Below, one piece after another: positions 43,081 to 52,814 of a stretch of 64,000 nucleotides of DNA. The position numbers and the translations under genes were made by a program. The notes under the pieces are model-generated. The model was not told the DNA's origin. It saw nothing but the letters and a program-made list of their open reading frames with translations, and did no database searches. How positions within the stretch are numbered: position 1 is the stretch's first letter; every line of letters begins with the position of its first letter. The stretch is from JANLSE01 sp038214135. Its GTDB lineage: Bacteria; Chloroflexota; Chloroflexia; Chloroflexales; Roseiflexaceae. Location: NCBI GenBank assembly GCA_038214135.1, contig JBBQSD010000014.1, positions 8,110 to 72,109 on the forward strand, given 5' to 3'.

Positions 43081-45963
43081 TTACACAAGTGCATAGGCTG
43101 GTTCGCCCGCCCGCCGATGGCGATTGATCCAGTTCACAAAATAGTTCAGATGGCGCGGCTCGATGGTTCCGCCACCACCCATGAGACTGTTCGATGTATA
43201 GGCTGTCACGCCTGCTGGATCGGTGCCAACGACTGTGGCAGTTGGATCAGTGGCTGCATTCGTGCCGACGGTGGCCTGGTAATTGACCGCTGAGAGGTTA
43301 TATTCATCCGGATTGCCAAGCATATGGCCAAATTCGTGCAGCGGCGCAGTGTTCTGAACACCCGCGTAGGCCGTCGCACGATAGCACCAGTTGCCCGTAT
43401 TGTACTCTGGCCATTTCGCATCAAGCCGCGAATCGATGTTGACGGTATGGTGCGGGCTGCCAGCATCGGCGATCATACTGATGCGGATCGGAAGATTGCG
43501 CTGGGCATTACGCAGGCTCTTGATATTATCCCAACCTGCTTCGATATTGGTCTTCCAGTTGGTCACCAGTCGGGGTTTATCGGCAGCAGCCTGACGATCC
43601 CAGAATGGATAGGTGAACGCAATCCGTACCACAACCTGCACATGATCGCGGTAATAGGCGACATCAAAGCCACGATTACCCGTAAAGGTCCGCGATTCGA
43701 AATTAAACCCTGGTCCCTCGTCTTTGTCGACCTCAAGCGTCTCATTCCAGTCTTCATCAAGCGTTTCCTCATCGATCAGCCCTTGATCGAGCATGCGGCT
43801 GATCGTCTGCATCTCTTCGGCAGTGACGAATGTAACTAGCAAATCGCGCAACCCAACCAGAGTCTTGGCAATCGTCAGGTCGGCATCGCTGAGTGCCGAG
43901 AGTGTCGCCCGAATACTGGCATAGGTTGGAGTTCCAGCCAGCGCCGTTACCAGCGTTGTTGCGGCAGCAGGGAATGCACCCTCGGTGCCATATTCAAGCA
44001 GCAGGCGGGTCTGCCAGTAGGAATGGTTATCGAAGGCAGCATCGATGCGGCCCATCAGCGTGCTATTGGTCACAACCGATGCACGGGCAGCGGCATCGGC
44101 GGCACGAATAAGCGCCCAGACTGCGGCAGTGGTCGGCGTATCAAGCAGCGCCTGGTCGATCCGATTATTGAGTGTATCGCCAAGTGCGATCATCAACGCA
44201 TCGCGATCTGCGGCTCCAGCGGCTTCGATCAGCCGATTAAGCAGGACGCTATCGCCAAGCACTGCCTGTTTTTCTACAGGAGTGGCAGCAGTGATATGTG
44301 CACGAATATCGGCGCTTGTTGCACTGCGGTCCAGCAGCGTGCCAAGCCGTGTGCCAATCGGCACCTCCAGCAGCGTCATCACATTCAGCACTTCGGCCTG
44401 GCTGAGTGCAGCATACAGCCGGTCGCGCAGCGCACTGGCCTCACGAACAGTAGCGCGGTCGGCGGGAGTTGCCGTAGTGATCGCAGCAATTGCAGCGGCA
44501 GGGTTGGGCGGGCTGGCATCGAGTGCTGCTGTCACCTTGCCGATCAGCGTCTGTGGTTCGGCAGGGGTCGCAGCTGGTGCTGCACCGCCATCGGGCGCAA
44601 CACCCGCATCTGGGGGAGCACCCGCAGCGGGAGTCGCGCCGGCATCTGGGGTGGCTCCTGGCACTGGCAGGCCAATCAGCGAACAGACCTGGGCATAGGT
44701 TGGTTCGCCCATTTCATTTTGCATACGGGCAACCAGTGCCGTATTTTCCTTGATCTGGAGTTGCTCAGCATCAGTCGCATCGGTTAGCAGCGCAAGGATG
44801 GCGGGATCATCGGCACCCCATCCATCGAGTGCAACATCGATCCGGTCGGCAACCGAGGAAGCCAGCGAGCGCATCACCCGCAGCATATCAGCTTGGTCGA
44901 GTTCATCGCGCAGGCGCACCATGAGCGTGGTATTACTGCGAACTTCAAGGCGTTGCGCTTCGGTAGCCGCCGCAGTAATGGCAAAGATTGAATCCTCATC
45001 GGTGCCGATTCCATCCATGGCCATATTCAATCTGTCGGCCAGTGATGCACCAAGCAGTTCGAGTGCCCGCAGCATCTCCGCCTGATTCATGTCATCGCTG
45101 AGGGCTTCCATGAGCGCTCGGTTACGCAACGCAGCCTGTTTCTGGTCGGCTGGAGCGACACTAATCGCATCATAGATTTCCTGCTCTTCGGTGCCAGCCC
45201 CTTCGATTGCCGCATAGATCTGTTCGGTGAGCGAGGCACCCAGTTCACGCATCGCCCGCCCGGCATCCTCCTGGCTGAGATCATCGCGCAGACTTCGCAT
45301 CAGCGCCGCATTGCGTAACACCATCTGTTTTTGATCGGCGGCAGCGCCACCAATGGCCGCCCAGAGTGCCGTATCATCGGTGCCAGCGCCACTGATCGCA
45401 TTATTGATCTGATCGGCAAGCGGCGCACCGAGCTTTTGCAGTGTCTTGGCCATATCCTCGCGATCAAGTTCATCGCGCAGCCTGGCCATGATCCGTGCAT
45501 CATCCATAATCCCCTGGCGCTCGCCGGGATTGGCATCTATCGCATTCCAGATCGCATCCTCATCGGTGCCGATTCCATCCATCGCACGGGTCAGATCGTC
45601 GGCAAGATTACGCTGAATGAACAGCCGCTGGATGGCATTTTCTGGCTCTTCGATCCCCTCGGATGTATGGCGTTGGATGACCGAGCGCTGGATGGCGTTT
45701 TCCGGCTCTTCGATCCCTTCGGATGTATGGCGCTGAAGCGCGGCGATCATACGCTGGAGGTGTTGATTACCCTGCACCCTGCTGATCGCCGCTGTCATTT
45801 GGCGGCGCTGGCGCGGCGATGTTTGCGAGGCAGTACGCAAGAGGGAAGTCGATGGAGCAATCTGAGCATCAACCGCCTCAGCCGATGGTGATTGTGTCGA
45901 GTCAATCGTTGGCTGCTGTGCCACTGGCTCAGGGGCATTAGTGGGCTGAGAACGCTGCGGCAT
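43081..45963 (-). CDS. eCIS-type cargo: annexin-like repeats fused to a metzincin-like protease
   Basis: 960 residues. The N-terminus is polar with GNQHLQRMIAALQR and two copies of RHTSEGIEEPENAIQR (about 20 residues apart), then VIQR/FIQR, the QR-rich signature of contractile-injection cargo. From about 118 to 420 there are five repeats of about 65 residues starting with MDGIGTDEDAIWNAI, AISGAGTDDTALW, AIEGAGTEEQEIY, MDGIGTDEDSIFA and ALDGWGADDPAIL. They match the annexin consensus GxGTDE-x-x. A Pro/Ala/Gly linker follows near 445-480, then helical repeats to 720. The C-terminal domain has HEFGHMLGNPDEY: His876, Glu877, His880 and Asp886, the HEXXHxxGxxD form seen in snapalysin. GGAG precedes the ATG. 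Confidence 0.85.
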   Translation of the reverse strand: MPQRSQPTNAPEPVAQQPTIDSTQSPSAEAVDAQIAPSTSLLRTASQTSPRQRRQMTAAISRVQGNQHLQRMIAALQRHTSEGIEEPENAIQRSVIQRHTSEGIEEPENAIQRLFIQRNLADDLTRAMDGIGTDEDAIWNAIDANPGERQGIMDDARIMARLRDELDREDMAKTLQKLGAPLADQINNAISGAGTDDTALWAAIGGAAADQKQMVLRNAALMRSLRDDLSQEDAGRAMRELGASLTEQIYAAIEGAGTEEQEIYDAISVAPADQKQAALRNRALMEALSDDMNQAEMLRALELLGASLADRLNMAMDGIGTDEDSIFAITAAATEAQRLEVRSNTTLMVRLRDELDQADMLRVMRSLASSVADRIDVALDGWGADDPAILALLTDATDAEQLQIKENTALVARMQNEMGEPTYAQVCSLIGLPVPGATPDAGATPAAGAPPDAGVAPDGGAAPAATPAEPQTLIGKVTAALDASPPNPAAAIAAITTATPADRATVREASALRDRLYAALSQAEVLNVMTLLEVPIGTRLGTLLDRSATSADIRAHITAATPVEKQAVLGDSVLLNRLIEAAGAADRDALMIALGDTLNNRIDQALLDTPTTAAVWALIRAADAAARASVVTNSTLMGRIDAAFDNHSYWQTRLLLEYGTEGAFPAAATTLVTALAGTPTYASIRATLSALSDADLTIAKTLVGLRDLLVTFVTAEEMQTISRMLDQGLIDEETLDEDWNETLEVDKDEGPGFNFESRTFTGNRGFDVAYYRDHVQVVVRIAFTYPFWDRQAAADKPRLVTNWKTNIEAGWDNIKSLRNAQRNLPIRISMIADAGSPHHTVNIDSRLDAKWPEYNTGNWCYRATAYAGVQNTAPLHEFGHMLGNPDEYNLSAVNYQATVGTNAATDPTATVVGTDPAGVTAYTSNSLMGGGGTIEPRHLNYFVNWINRHRRAGEPAYALV
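45628..45740. repeat. 60-bp tandem duplication inside the cargo gene
   Basis: Two 60-base units, about 95% identical, encode the repeated peptide RHTSEGIEEPENAIQR near the N-terminus of the annexin-repeat protein. Confidence 0.85.
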
Positions 45964-46190
45964 TGCAATCTCCAGAAGGGCGAGTGTGCTATCGAAACGT
46001 GGGACGCCAACGATCCTACTGAGGTATCATATCACGCGACACAAGCAATTCTCACTCATTCTTGGAGCGGATTTGGGATCGGTCCCATAAATGGCATAAG
46101 CTACTTCTTGCGACTGAAGGATGGGCTATAGAGGCACAAGCTTTTGTAGCTCTACGGCCCTCGATATTGCGGTTGCGCCTGCATTTAGTT

Positions 46191-46580
46191 TTAGTTGATC
46201 GGGACGATTTGATACGTCTCTTTCCATTCGATCAACTCGATATTATTGCCATCGGGATCGGAGATAATAAAGCGATCTGCTCCAGGTATTGGAATATCTT
46301 CGCGAGTAGCGATACCCTTGGCTTTGAAATATTCGCGACCAACCAGGGCATCTTCAATTGCTAGCGCAATATGGCGTGGGCTGACCGGATCTGATTGGGC
46401 GGCTGGCATCAGATGAATATGCTGATCGCCGATCTGGAACCAGCGCACCCGTGCGCCAGCTGGTGGAAACGTGGCGGGAATGCCGATCTCCTGCAAGCCC
46501 AGCACCTCTTTGTAGAAGGCAATCGCCCGTTCCATATCGCTGACAAGCAGCGAATAATGGTGGATACCATGCAGTTTCAT
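46191..46580 (-). CDS. Glyoxalase/VOC family protein
   Basis: 129 residues, one vicinal-oxygen-chelate module pair. It begins MKLHGIHHYSLLVSDMERAI; His7 or His8 is the first metal ligand position, followed by QHIHLMP and HIALAIED, and FIISDPDGNNIELIEW with the metal Glu. It resembles single-domain lactoylglutathione-lyase-like or fosfomycin-resistance-like proteins; the substrate is unknown. GAGGAA precedes the ATG at 46580. The epimerase-like gene ends 25 bases upstream, so both are likely co-transcribed. Confidence 0.9.
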   Translation of the reverse strand: MKLHGIHHYSLLVSDMERAIAFYKEVLGLQEIGIPATFPPAGARVRWFQIGDQHIHLMPAAQSDPVSPRHIALAIEDALVGREYFKAKGIATREDIPIPGADRFIISDPDGNNIELIEWKETYQIVPIN

Positions 46581-46605
46581 GTGTTCCTCACACAGCAGCA
46601 TCGTG

Positions 46606-47547
46606 CTATTCAATCGAAATACCCAGCTTCGTACAGATATCGCGAATATATGCGACACTTGCCGCATTCTCTTGATCAAAGGCATCCGTCGCAACGACGG
46701 TATGGCTATAGCCGCCATGCGATGCAGCCAGGCCACGTGAGACACCAGGCACATCTTCCAATTCTATCGAGATCACCCCGTCGAAGCCAACCTCTTTGAG
46801 TGCGCGCATCAGCGCTTCCCAATCGATCTTGCCCTTGCCTGGCCGCCAATGCACATTGGTCAGGCCATCATTATCGGAGAAGTGGCAATGGAAAATGCGG
46901 CTGCCGAGTTGATACACGACGGCGTGCGATAGCTCACCGAGCGGGAACAGATGGCTTGGATCGAGGTTCATACCAAGCGCTGGTGATTGCACATGTTCGA
47001 TCAGGCGTAACATACTGGCGGCACTGGTCATATAGCGATGCGGATGTGGTTCGAGCGCAAATTTGATACCGGCATCCTCGCAGATCGTGCAACAGCGCCG
47101 AATAACATGCACATAATCGTGCCAGTTCTGCTGCCAATTAAGGCCAGCAGGGTAATCCACCTGAAATACCTGCACATGCGGCAGAACCGTAATATGTGGG
47201 GCCGGAATTTCAAATGGATAGCTGGAAACCGAATTCATGATACCAGTACCAAGCTCGACGGCGACCTCGACTGCGCGCTTAAAGTGTTCAACTGCTGCAT
47301 CACGATCACTCTTGTTGGGGCTGGCCATGCCTTTTGGGGTCGAGACAAATTCGGAGAGAATCAACCCTTGATCATTAAGCAGGCCTTTGAGATGCGTAAT
47401 AGTTTGGGGCGTGTAGTATTCATCGAGGGCGTTGCGATTCCAGGCAATCAGCTCAACTGCCTTGAAGCCTAATGCGGCAATCCGCTTGATACCAGCATCG
47501 TACGGGGTATCCCACTTGAACGGCCAGACCGACGCGCCAAATTTCAT
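46606..47547 (-). CDS. Sugar phosphate isomerase/epimerase (TIM barrel)
   Basis: 313 residues, xylose isomerase-like TIM-barrel family. It starts MKFGASVWPFKW; the metal-binding residues are Glu in FALEPHPHRY, Asp in MNLDPSHLFP, His in FHCHFSD and Glu near SIELEDVPG. The family interconverts sugars or inositols. It lies between the cyclase-family gene and a VOC protein in the minus-strand order cyclase, epimerase, VOC, so it probably works in the same small-molecule pathway. The start at 47547 is a clear ATG with GAGAT upstream. Confidence 0.92.
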   Translation of the reverse strand: MKFGASVWPFKWDTPYDAGIKRIAALGFKAVELIAWNRNALDEYYTPQTITHLKGLLNDQGLILSEFVSTPKGMASPNKSDRDAAVEHFKRAVEVAVELGTGIMNSVSSYPFEIPAPHITVLPHVQVFQVDYPAGLNWQQNWHDYVHVIRRCCTICEDAGIKFALEPHPHRYMTSAASMLRLIEHVQSPALGMNLDPSHLFPLGELSHAVVYQLGSRIFHCHFSDNDGLTNVHWRPGKGKIDWEALMRALKEVGFDGVISIELEDVPGVSRGLAASHGGYSHTVVATDAFDQENAASVAYIRDICTKLGISIE

Positions 47548-47693
47548 GACCTATCTCGCTTTCCTTCATTGGCGAATACGAGCAGGAAACATGGGAACAG
47601 GGGTTCACTAGATGTCACTGGCGAGGAGAGGCTCGATTATAGTACGCGATTATGCTGCTTGTCAATCAAGTGATGCACGAACGCTGTTCAGCC

Positions 47694-48509
47694 TCAGCGC
47701 ACTATTGCAATCGGCCGCACGGGCGAACCAGTCGCGCCAACAAATTTGAGCGGTGTGCAGACAAACGTAAACCGATATGCCTGTGCTATGGCAAGCTCAC
47801 TGAGCCGCAGATTCTCGATAATATAGATGCCATGCTGAACCAGTAGGATGACATGGCCAGGCAGGGTGCAGCCAAGTTCTGGGTCACGCAATCCGAGCAC
47901 ATCCCAGGCCATGGTATCTGCCCCAACGGCCAGAACCTTGTGCTTGGCCAGCCAGCGCGATGCATCAGCGGCCATGCCTGGGCCAGCCAGATACGCCGTT
48001 GTATCGCTCCAGTTCTGTTCATTCCCCGTATACACAAGCACGACATTGCCTGGTTCGATCACCAGATGCTGCATTGCACAACATGCCTCCAGTTCGGCAG
48101 CAGAGACAGCATAACCAGGTGGGAGTGCGGGCAGATTGTGGTATGCCGCCAGATCAAGCAGCACACCAGGAGCCACCATTGGCGCGATGGTCTCGACTCC
48201 ATGCTTCGTAAAGCCATATGGCGTCTGGGTTTGCGAATCGACGGCAATCCCGCCACAGAGCATCATATCGCTTGCCTGGTGGCATAGTGCATCAATATGG
48301 GTGCCACTATGCTCCATGCAGACGATCATGCCAGATGAGCCAGAACGTGGGCCATCCTGGCCGAAGCTATCCTGATGGCGACGATAGAGCACATACTGAT
48401 AGCCAGGCTGGTGTGCTGGGTGAATCGGCATGATGCTGGTACGTGGTTGCTCCAGATCGAAGACACGTTCCGATCCATGCCCTGCCGGATGAGTTGCTTG
48501 ATTCTGCAT
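47694..48509 (-). CDS. Cyclase family protein (kynurenine formamidase-like)
   Basis: 271 residues. The metal site HSGTHIDALCH (His67, His71, Asp73, His77) is the HxGTHxDxxxH signature of the cyclase/KynB family, which hydrolyses amides, esters or formyl groups using zinc or manganese. Also seen are the long GNVVLVYTGNEQNW strand, SRWLAKHKVLAVGADTMAWD and a C-terminal FVCTPLKFVGATGSPVRP. No kynurenine genes are near, so the substrate is open. It is the first gene of a likely three-gene operon with the epimerase and VOC proteins. Confidence 0.92.
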   Translation of the reverse strand: MQNQATHPAGHGSERVFDLEQPRTSIMPIHPAHQPGYQYVLYRRHQDSFGQDGPRSGSSGMIVCMEHSGTHIDALCHQASDMMLCGGIAVDSQTQTPYGFTKHGVETIAPMVAPGVLLDLAAYHNLPALPPGYAVSAAELEACCAMQHLVIEPGNVVLVYTGNEQNWSDTTAYLAGPGMAADASRWLAKHKVLAVGADTMAWDVLGLRDPELGCTLPGHVILLVQHGIYIIENLRLSELAIAQAYRFTFVCTPLKFVGATGSPVRPIAIVR

Positions 48510-48710
48510 GATTGTGCCTCACAGCTCTTCAACACATCTCTTCAGCGATTGAAATCTTGCAGCGCTGGCGCGTATACGAGCGCAGGTAGCGTATCATTGC
48601 ATTGCTGTGTATCTGCTGCACTCCTGATTATGTTCTCACTATTAAATTATGCTACATTTGCAGCGGTGTACATACACATTTCCGGTATTGTATTAGATTG
48701 GCGTATAACG

Positions 48711-49970
48711 ATGCTGTTATCATCTCCTATTCCGCGCCATTGGCATCCTAGCATACGCATCCAACTCATGCTCGCTTCTGCGTTGATCTGCGCTATTCTG
48801 ACTGGTATATTGGCGCTGGCCTTGACTGGCTTGGCATACCTGCGGACAGAAACCCAGCATGCTATTGCCGTGGTGGGCGTGAAAAGCCAGCTCGCTGATG
48901 ATGTGGCGATTGCAACGCTGCTCTGCCGCCGCTACGAAAAAGATATACTGCTCAATGTTAATCAGCCATCGGTTCGTGCAACCTATCTGAAACAGTGGCA
49001 AGCAGCCTATACTGATCTTCAGCAAACAATTGAGCAGTATGCCGTACTTGCAAGTTCGGATGCAGAACAACAACAGGTTGAGCTATGGCGCAATGAGAGT
49101 AGCACATACCGGCGAGCAGTACTTGATGTTGAACAGGCTATTGCGAATGGCACGTTGACAACATCCCCAGATGCGAATGCTGCGCTGACGCCATTTAAAG
49201 ACTCCATCCGCAAATTGACAGATTCGGCCCAGAAGCAGGCTGATGACGATGGCCTGGTTCTCCAACAAGCGAATGTTCGCTTGACGACGATCACCGATCA
49301 GTTCTTTCAAATCCTTATCGGGCTAGGCATTATCGCCCTTGCACTCACCATCGGCTGGAGTATCCTGTTTCCCAGCCGGCTGCTCAAACCGATCGCTGCG
49401 CTTCAGCAGGTTACGCAGCGGTTTACCCATGGAGAATTGAGCGCCCGTGCGGATCTGGTGCGAACGGATGAAATCGGATCGCTGGCCAACAGCTTCAACC
49501 AGATGGCCCAACGGATCAGCCAACAGCTTATTGAATTGGACCAGAGCGCGCTGGTCCAGCAGCAGAACGAGCAATTACGCGCGTTATTGGATATGGTACG
49601 GGATTTGGAAATCCCAGCGATCCCGTTGATCGATCATGTGTTGTTAATCCCACTGGTCGGTCATTTTGATACACGACGCATGCTGCTCATCCAGGAACAT
49701 ACTTTGAAGATCATCCATGCTCAACACACCCGAACCATCATTCTGGATCTCAGCGGAATCTCCATGCTCGACACAAGCGTTACACATGCTCTGGAACAGT
49801 TTACTGCAGCGGCCAATCTATTGGGTACGCACACAATTGTCACTGGTATTAATGCACAGGTATCCCAGGCTATCACGCACCTGGGAGTAAGATTTGAGCA
49901 TGTGCATATAGCCGCCCATGTGCAAGAAGCCATTACATCCGTTCTCCAGGCTCGACGAAATAGCCAGTAG
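48711..49970 (+). CDS. Membrane sensor with HAMP and STAS domains
   Basis: 419 residues. N-terminal transmembrane helix (about 17-42), then a periplasmic four-helix bundle-like sensor region (about 45-200) with EKDILLN and conserved Gln/Leu-rich helices. A second transmembrane helix follows (about 205-222), then HAMP (LKPIAALQQVTQRFTHGEL, TDEIGSLANSFNQMAQRI) and a C-terminal STAS domain (LEIPAIPLIDHVLLIPLVG, IILDLSGISMLDTSVTHALE). STAS domains of this RsbR-like type relay signals to sigma-factor or kinase partners and carry phosphorylatable Ser/Thr. No RsbS/T partner lies nearby. Start at 48711; ribosome site weak, longer starts possible. Confidence 0.85.
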   Translation: MLLSSPIPRHWHPSIRIQLMLASALICAILTGILALALTGLAYLRTETQHAIAVVGVKSQLADDVAIATLLCRRYEKDILLNVNQPSVRATYLKQWQAAYTDLQQTIEQYAVLASSDAEQQQVELWRNESSTYRRAVLDVEQAIANGTLTTSPDANAALTPFKDSIRKLTDSAQKQADDDGLVLQQANVRLTTITDQFFQILIGLGIIALALTIGWSILFPSRLLKPIAALQQVTQRFTHGELSARADLVRTDEIGSLANSFNQMAQRISQQLIELDQSALVQQQNEQLRALLDMVRDLEIPAIPLIDHVLLIPLVGHFDTRRMLLIQEHTLKIIHAQHTRTIILDLSGISMLDTSVTHALEQFTAAANLLGTHTIVTGINAQVSQAITHLGVRFEHVHIAAHVQEAITSVLQARRNSQ

Positions 49971-50151
49971 CATCTCGCTGTCACACCCACACTGAACATC
50001 AGTATTATCAGCGCTCCTCGACGCACCTGCTCCAGGCGTATGCCTGCAGCGGGTGTGTCGATTCAGATCATAGTTCTAATATACGGTATCATGCACAAGG
50101 AGTAGCCTAGTGAACGTTTCCAATATCATTGAAGCGCTACTGGAGAGAACA

Positions 50152-51993
50152 ATGATCCATACCCGTCTCACTCATGCTCTTATTATTGCACTGATTCTGG
50201 CACTCTGCGTTCGTTCGCAACCCACCCCGACTCATGCTGCACCGCACCAGCAGGGCGCTCAGGCACCAGTGATTGCTTCATACAAGATGGATGTGCAGCT
50301 TGATCCGGTGGCTAAAACCGTTAGCGGCACTGAGCATATCACCTATACCAATCCATCCAAAGATACGCTCAATGAGCTGTATCTGCGCCTGTATTTACGC
50401 GCCTTTCGCGATCTGAACACAACCTGGATGCGTGAGTCGGGCGGGGTGAGCCGTGGGTTTCCGATCAAACCAGATGAACTGGGCGATATCACGGTTCACA
50501 CACTCACATTGGCCGATGGAACGGATTTGCTGGCAACAACAACGCTCAGCGATACGCTGATGCGCGTGCCACTGCCGCGCCCGCTTGCCGCTGGCCAGCA
50601 GATCGAATTGGATGTGAGCTGGACGAGTAAGCTGCCACGGGCCTTTGCGCGAACTGGCTATGGCGGCAAGAACGACACCTTCTTTATGGTTGGCCAGTGG
50701 TACCCAAAGCTGGCTGTCTATGATCGAGGGCAGTGGGATACCGAACCCTGGCACGCCAATGCAGAGTTCTTTAACGACTTTGGAGCCTATGATGTGACGA
50801 TCAGTGTGCCATCTGGCTATGTTGTTGCCGGGGTTGGTATGCCAACCAACCCGCCGCAAGAGCGTGATGGGCGCTCAGTTTCTCACTACACTGCCGATGA
50901 TGTCACCGATTTTGCATTTGCCGCCTCGCCCGATTTTCAAACCAGAAGCGCCAGGGCAGGGAATGTCGAGATCATCCTGTACTATTTGCCAGAACATGCC
51001 GCATCCGTGCAGGAATATCTTGATGCTGGCGTTGGGACGATCACCACGCTCAGTCGCTGGTTTGGTCAGTATCCGCACCCGCGCCTGACGATTATTGATG
51101 TACCAAATGATGCCGAGGGCGCTGGTGGCATGGAATACCCAACGCTGATCACTGGAGGCACGGGCGGCCTCCCAGATGGCTCCGGCTTCGTCGCATATGT
51201 CACCGCACACGAGATTGGCCATCAGTGGTGGCCGATGCAAACCGCCACCAATGAGGCTACTGAACCATGGCTGGACGAAGGGCTGACCGAATATAGCGGT
51301 GCGCGCTATAATGCCGATGCTGGCGATACGCTTGGCTTTGGCCCATTCGCCATCGGCCCGGCAACCTTTGAGCGACTCAATTATATGAGCGCTCCACTCG
51401 GCAAACCACTCAATCAACCATCCTGGAACTATTCCAGTGGCGGCTATGGCGCGCTGATCTATGCCAAGACTGCTCTTGGGCTATGGACGCTCGAACGAAC
51501 TGTTGGCACCGAGCGCTTCCACAAGGCCATGGCCGAATATCTCACGGTCTATCGCTTCAAACATCCCCGTGCAGCAGATTTTCGAGCAACGCTCGAACGC
51601 TCACTTGGGCCACAACCCTGGTTCTTTGATGAGTATGTTACTGGTGGCGAAATTGATTACGCAATTGGCGACCTCAACCCAAATGGAGATCGCGTAACGA
51701 TTATACGCAAGGGTAGCGTTCGTGTGCCCGTTGATCTGCGCCTAACACTGGCCAGCGGTGCCGTGACAACCAGTGTGTGGGATGGGCAGAATGAAACGAC
51801 AAGCATGCCCGCACCGAATGGTCAACGGATTGTGCGCGTCGAGATTGATCCCGAACGCAAGCTCCAGGCCGAACGAATCATCAGCGATAATGGGGTAAGT
51901 GTGGAGCCACTGCTTGGCCCGGCGGCACAGCTTGGCGGGCGGTTGATGTTTGTGTTCCAGAGTATTGCACAATTAATTGGACTATTTGGGTAA
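50152..51993 (+). CDS. M1 family metallopeptidase (aminopeptidase N-like)
   Basis: 613 residues. Signal peptide at about 1-30 (basic, hydrophobic LIIALILALC, Ala cleavage region), so it is exported. The N-terminal beta domain (MDVQLDPVAKTVSGTEHITY) and a GGMEY-type exopeptidase motif, GAGGMEYPTL, are visible. The zinc motif is HEIGHQWW with His353, Glu354 and His357, and the third ligand Glu376 sits 18 residues on in DEGLTEY. It would remove N-terminal amino acids from peptides outside the cell. GGAGAG precedes the ATG at 50152. A membrane-protein gene follows 23 bases later, probably in the same operon. Confidence 0.93.
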   Translation: MIHTRLTHALIIALILALCVRSQPTPTHAAPHQQGAQAPVIASYKMDVQLDPVAKTVSGTEHITYTNPSKDTLNELYLRLYLRAFRDLNTTWMRESGGVSRGFPIKPDELGDITVHTLTLADGTDLLATTTLSDTLMRVPLPRPLAAGQQIELDVSWTSKLPRAFARTGYGGKNDTFFMVGQWYPKLAVYDRGQWDTEPWHANAEFFNDFGAYDVTISVPSGYVVAGVGMPTNPPQERDGRSVSHYTADDVTDFAFAASPDFQTRSARAGNVEIILYYLPEHAASVQEYLDAGVGTITTLSRWFGQYPHPRLTIIDVPNDAEGAGGMEYPTLITGGTGGLPDGSGFVAYVTAHEIGHQWWPMQTATNEATEPWLDEGLTEYSGARYNADAGDTLGFGPFAIGPATFERLNYMSAPLGKPLNQPSWNYSSGGYGALIYAKTALGLWTLERTVGTERFHKAMAEYLTVYRFKHPRAADFRATLERSLGPQPWFFDEYVTGGEIDYAIGDLNPNGDRVTIIRKGSVRVPVDLRLTLASGAVTTSVWDGQNETTSMPAPNGQRIVRVEIDPERKLQAERIISDNGVSVEPLLGPAAQLGGRLMFVFQSIAQLIGLFG

Positions 51994-52016
51994 GATCAGA
52001 AATATGGGGAGAACTG

Positions 52017-52814
52017 TTGAATATACTTGCCGCAATTGTTGGTGGACTCAAGAATGCCAGCCGATTTAGGCTTGTGCTGCCATTATATCTTGGCGTTCTA
52101 CTGTTGAGCCTCATCCAGATCTGGCCATTATTCGGCAATACAGCGCTGTACAACCCGGTGCTTGGCGCGCTTGCCGACCATACCGCCGATGTGTTTGTTG
52201 ATCTGGTAACGAATGCGCCAGATGCAGCGGCCAGCACGGCGGCGGCATGGAGTGGCCTAACACTGCTGCTCACATTGCTGGTTGGAGCTATCTATAACCT
52301 GTTCTCGGGTGGCATGTTAAGCGCCTGGGCTGGCACACGATCCTTCTGGGCTGGTAGCCGCTACTTCTTCCTGAGTTTTATGGGCCTTGGGTTCATTCTG
52401 GGCTTCCTGCTAGTGATCGCCATCGCCATCGGTGCTGGTATTGGAGTGGCATTTGGTCTAACAGCCGGGTCGATTACCGCCATCATATTGGCGCAGTTGG
52501 TGAACCTGTTTGGCGAATATGCCCGCGCCGCAGCAGTGACCCAGAATCGGCGTAATCCGTTGCTGCTGCTTGGCAGTGCGATACGCATTGTTCTGCGTAA
52601 CCGAGCGGGCACACTCAGCCTGGCGTTGATTGGCCTGGCACTCCATATTGGCGTTGCACTGCTGTATAGCACGCTTACCAATCGGATCACCGGTTTCCCA
52701 ATGACCATCCTGCTTGAGCAGGGCGTTGTGCTGGCCTGGCTATGGATTAAGGCATTGCGGCTGGCCTGGGCGTTGAGTGTTACTTCACAAGTAACTGTCG
52801 AATCAGCTCTGTGA
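52017..52814 (+). CDS. Hypothetical polytopic membrane protein
   Basis: 265 residues with about six hydrophobic helices (LVLPLYLGVLLLSLIQIW, GLTLLLTLLVGAIYNLF, LGFILGFLLVIAIAIGAGIGV, LSLALIGLALHIGVALLY and others) and short loops. The start is TTG at 52017 with GGGGAG 6 bases upstream. It follows the M1 peptidase gene by 23 bases. The last 35 bases overlap the 3' end of the convergent histidine kinase gene. Family unknown; it may help anchor or regulate the peptidase, which is only positional inference. Confidence 0.8.
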   Translation: MNILAAIVGGLKNASRFRLVLPLYLGVLLLSLIQIWPLFGNTALYNPVLGALADHTADVFVDLVTNAPDAAASTAAAWSGLTLLLTLLVGAIYNLFSGGMLSAWAGTRSFWAGSRYFFLSFMGLGFILGFLLVIAIAIGAGIGVAFGLTAGSITAIILAQLVNLFGEYARAAAVTQNRRNPLLLLGSAIRIVLRNRAGTLSLALIGLALHIGVALLYSTLTNRITGFPMTILLEQGVVLAWLWIKALRLAWALSVTSQVTVESAL

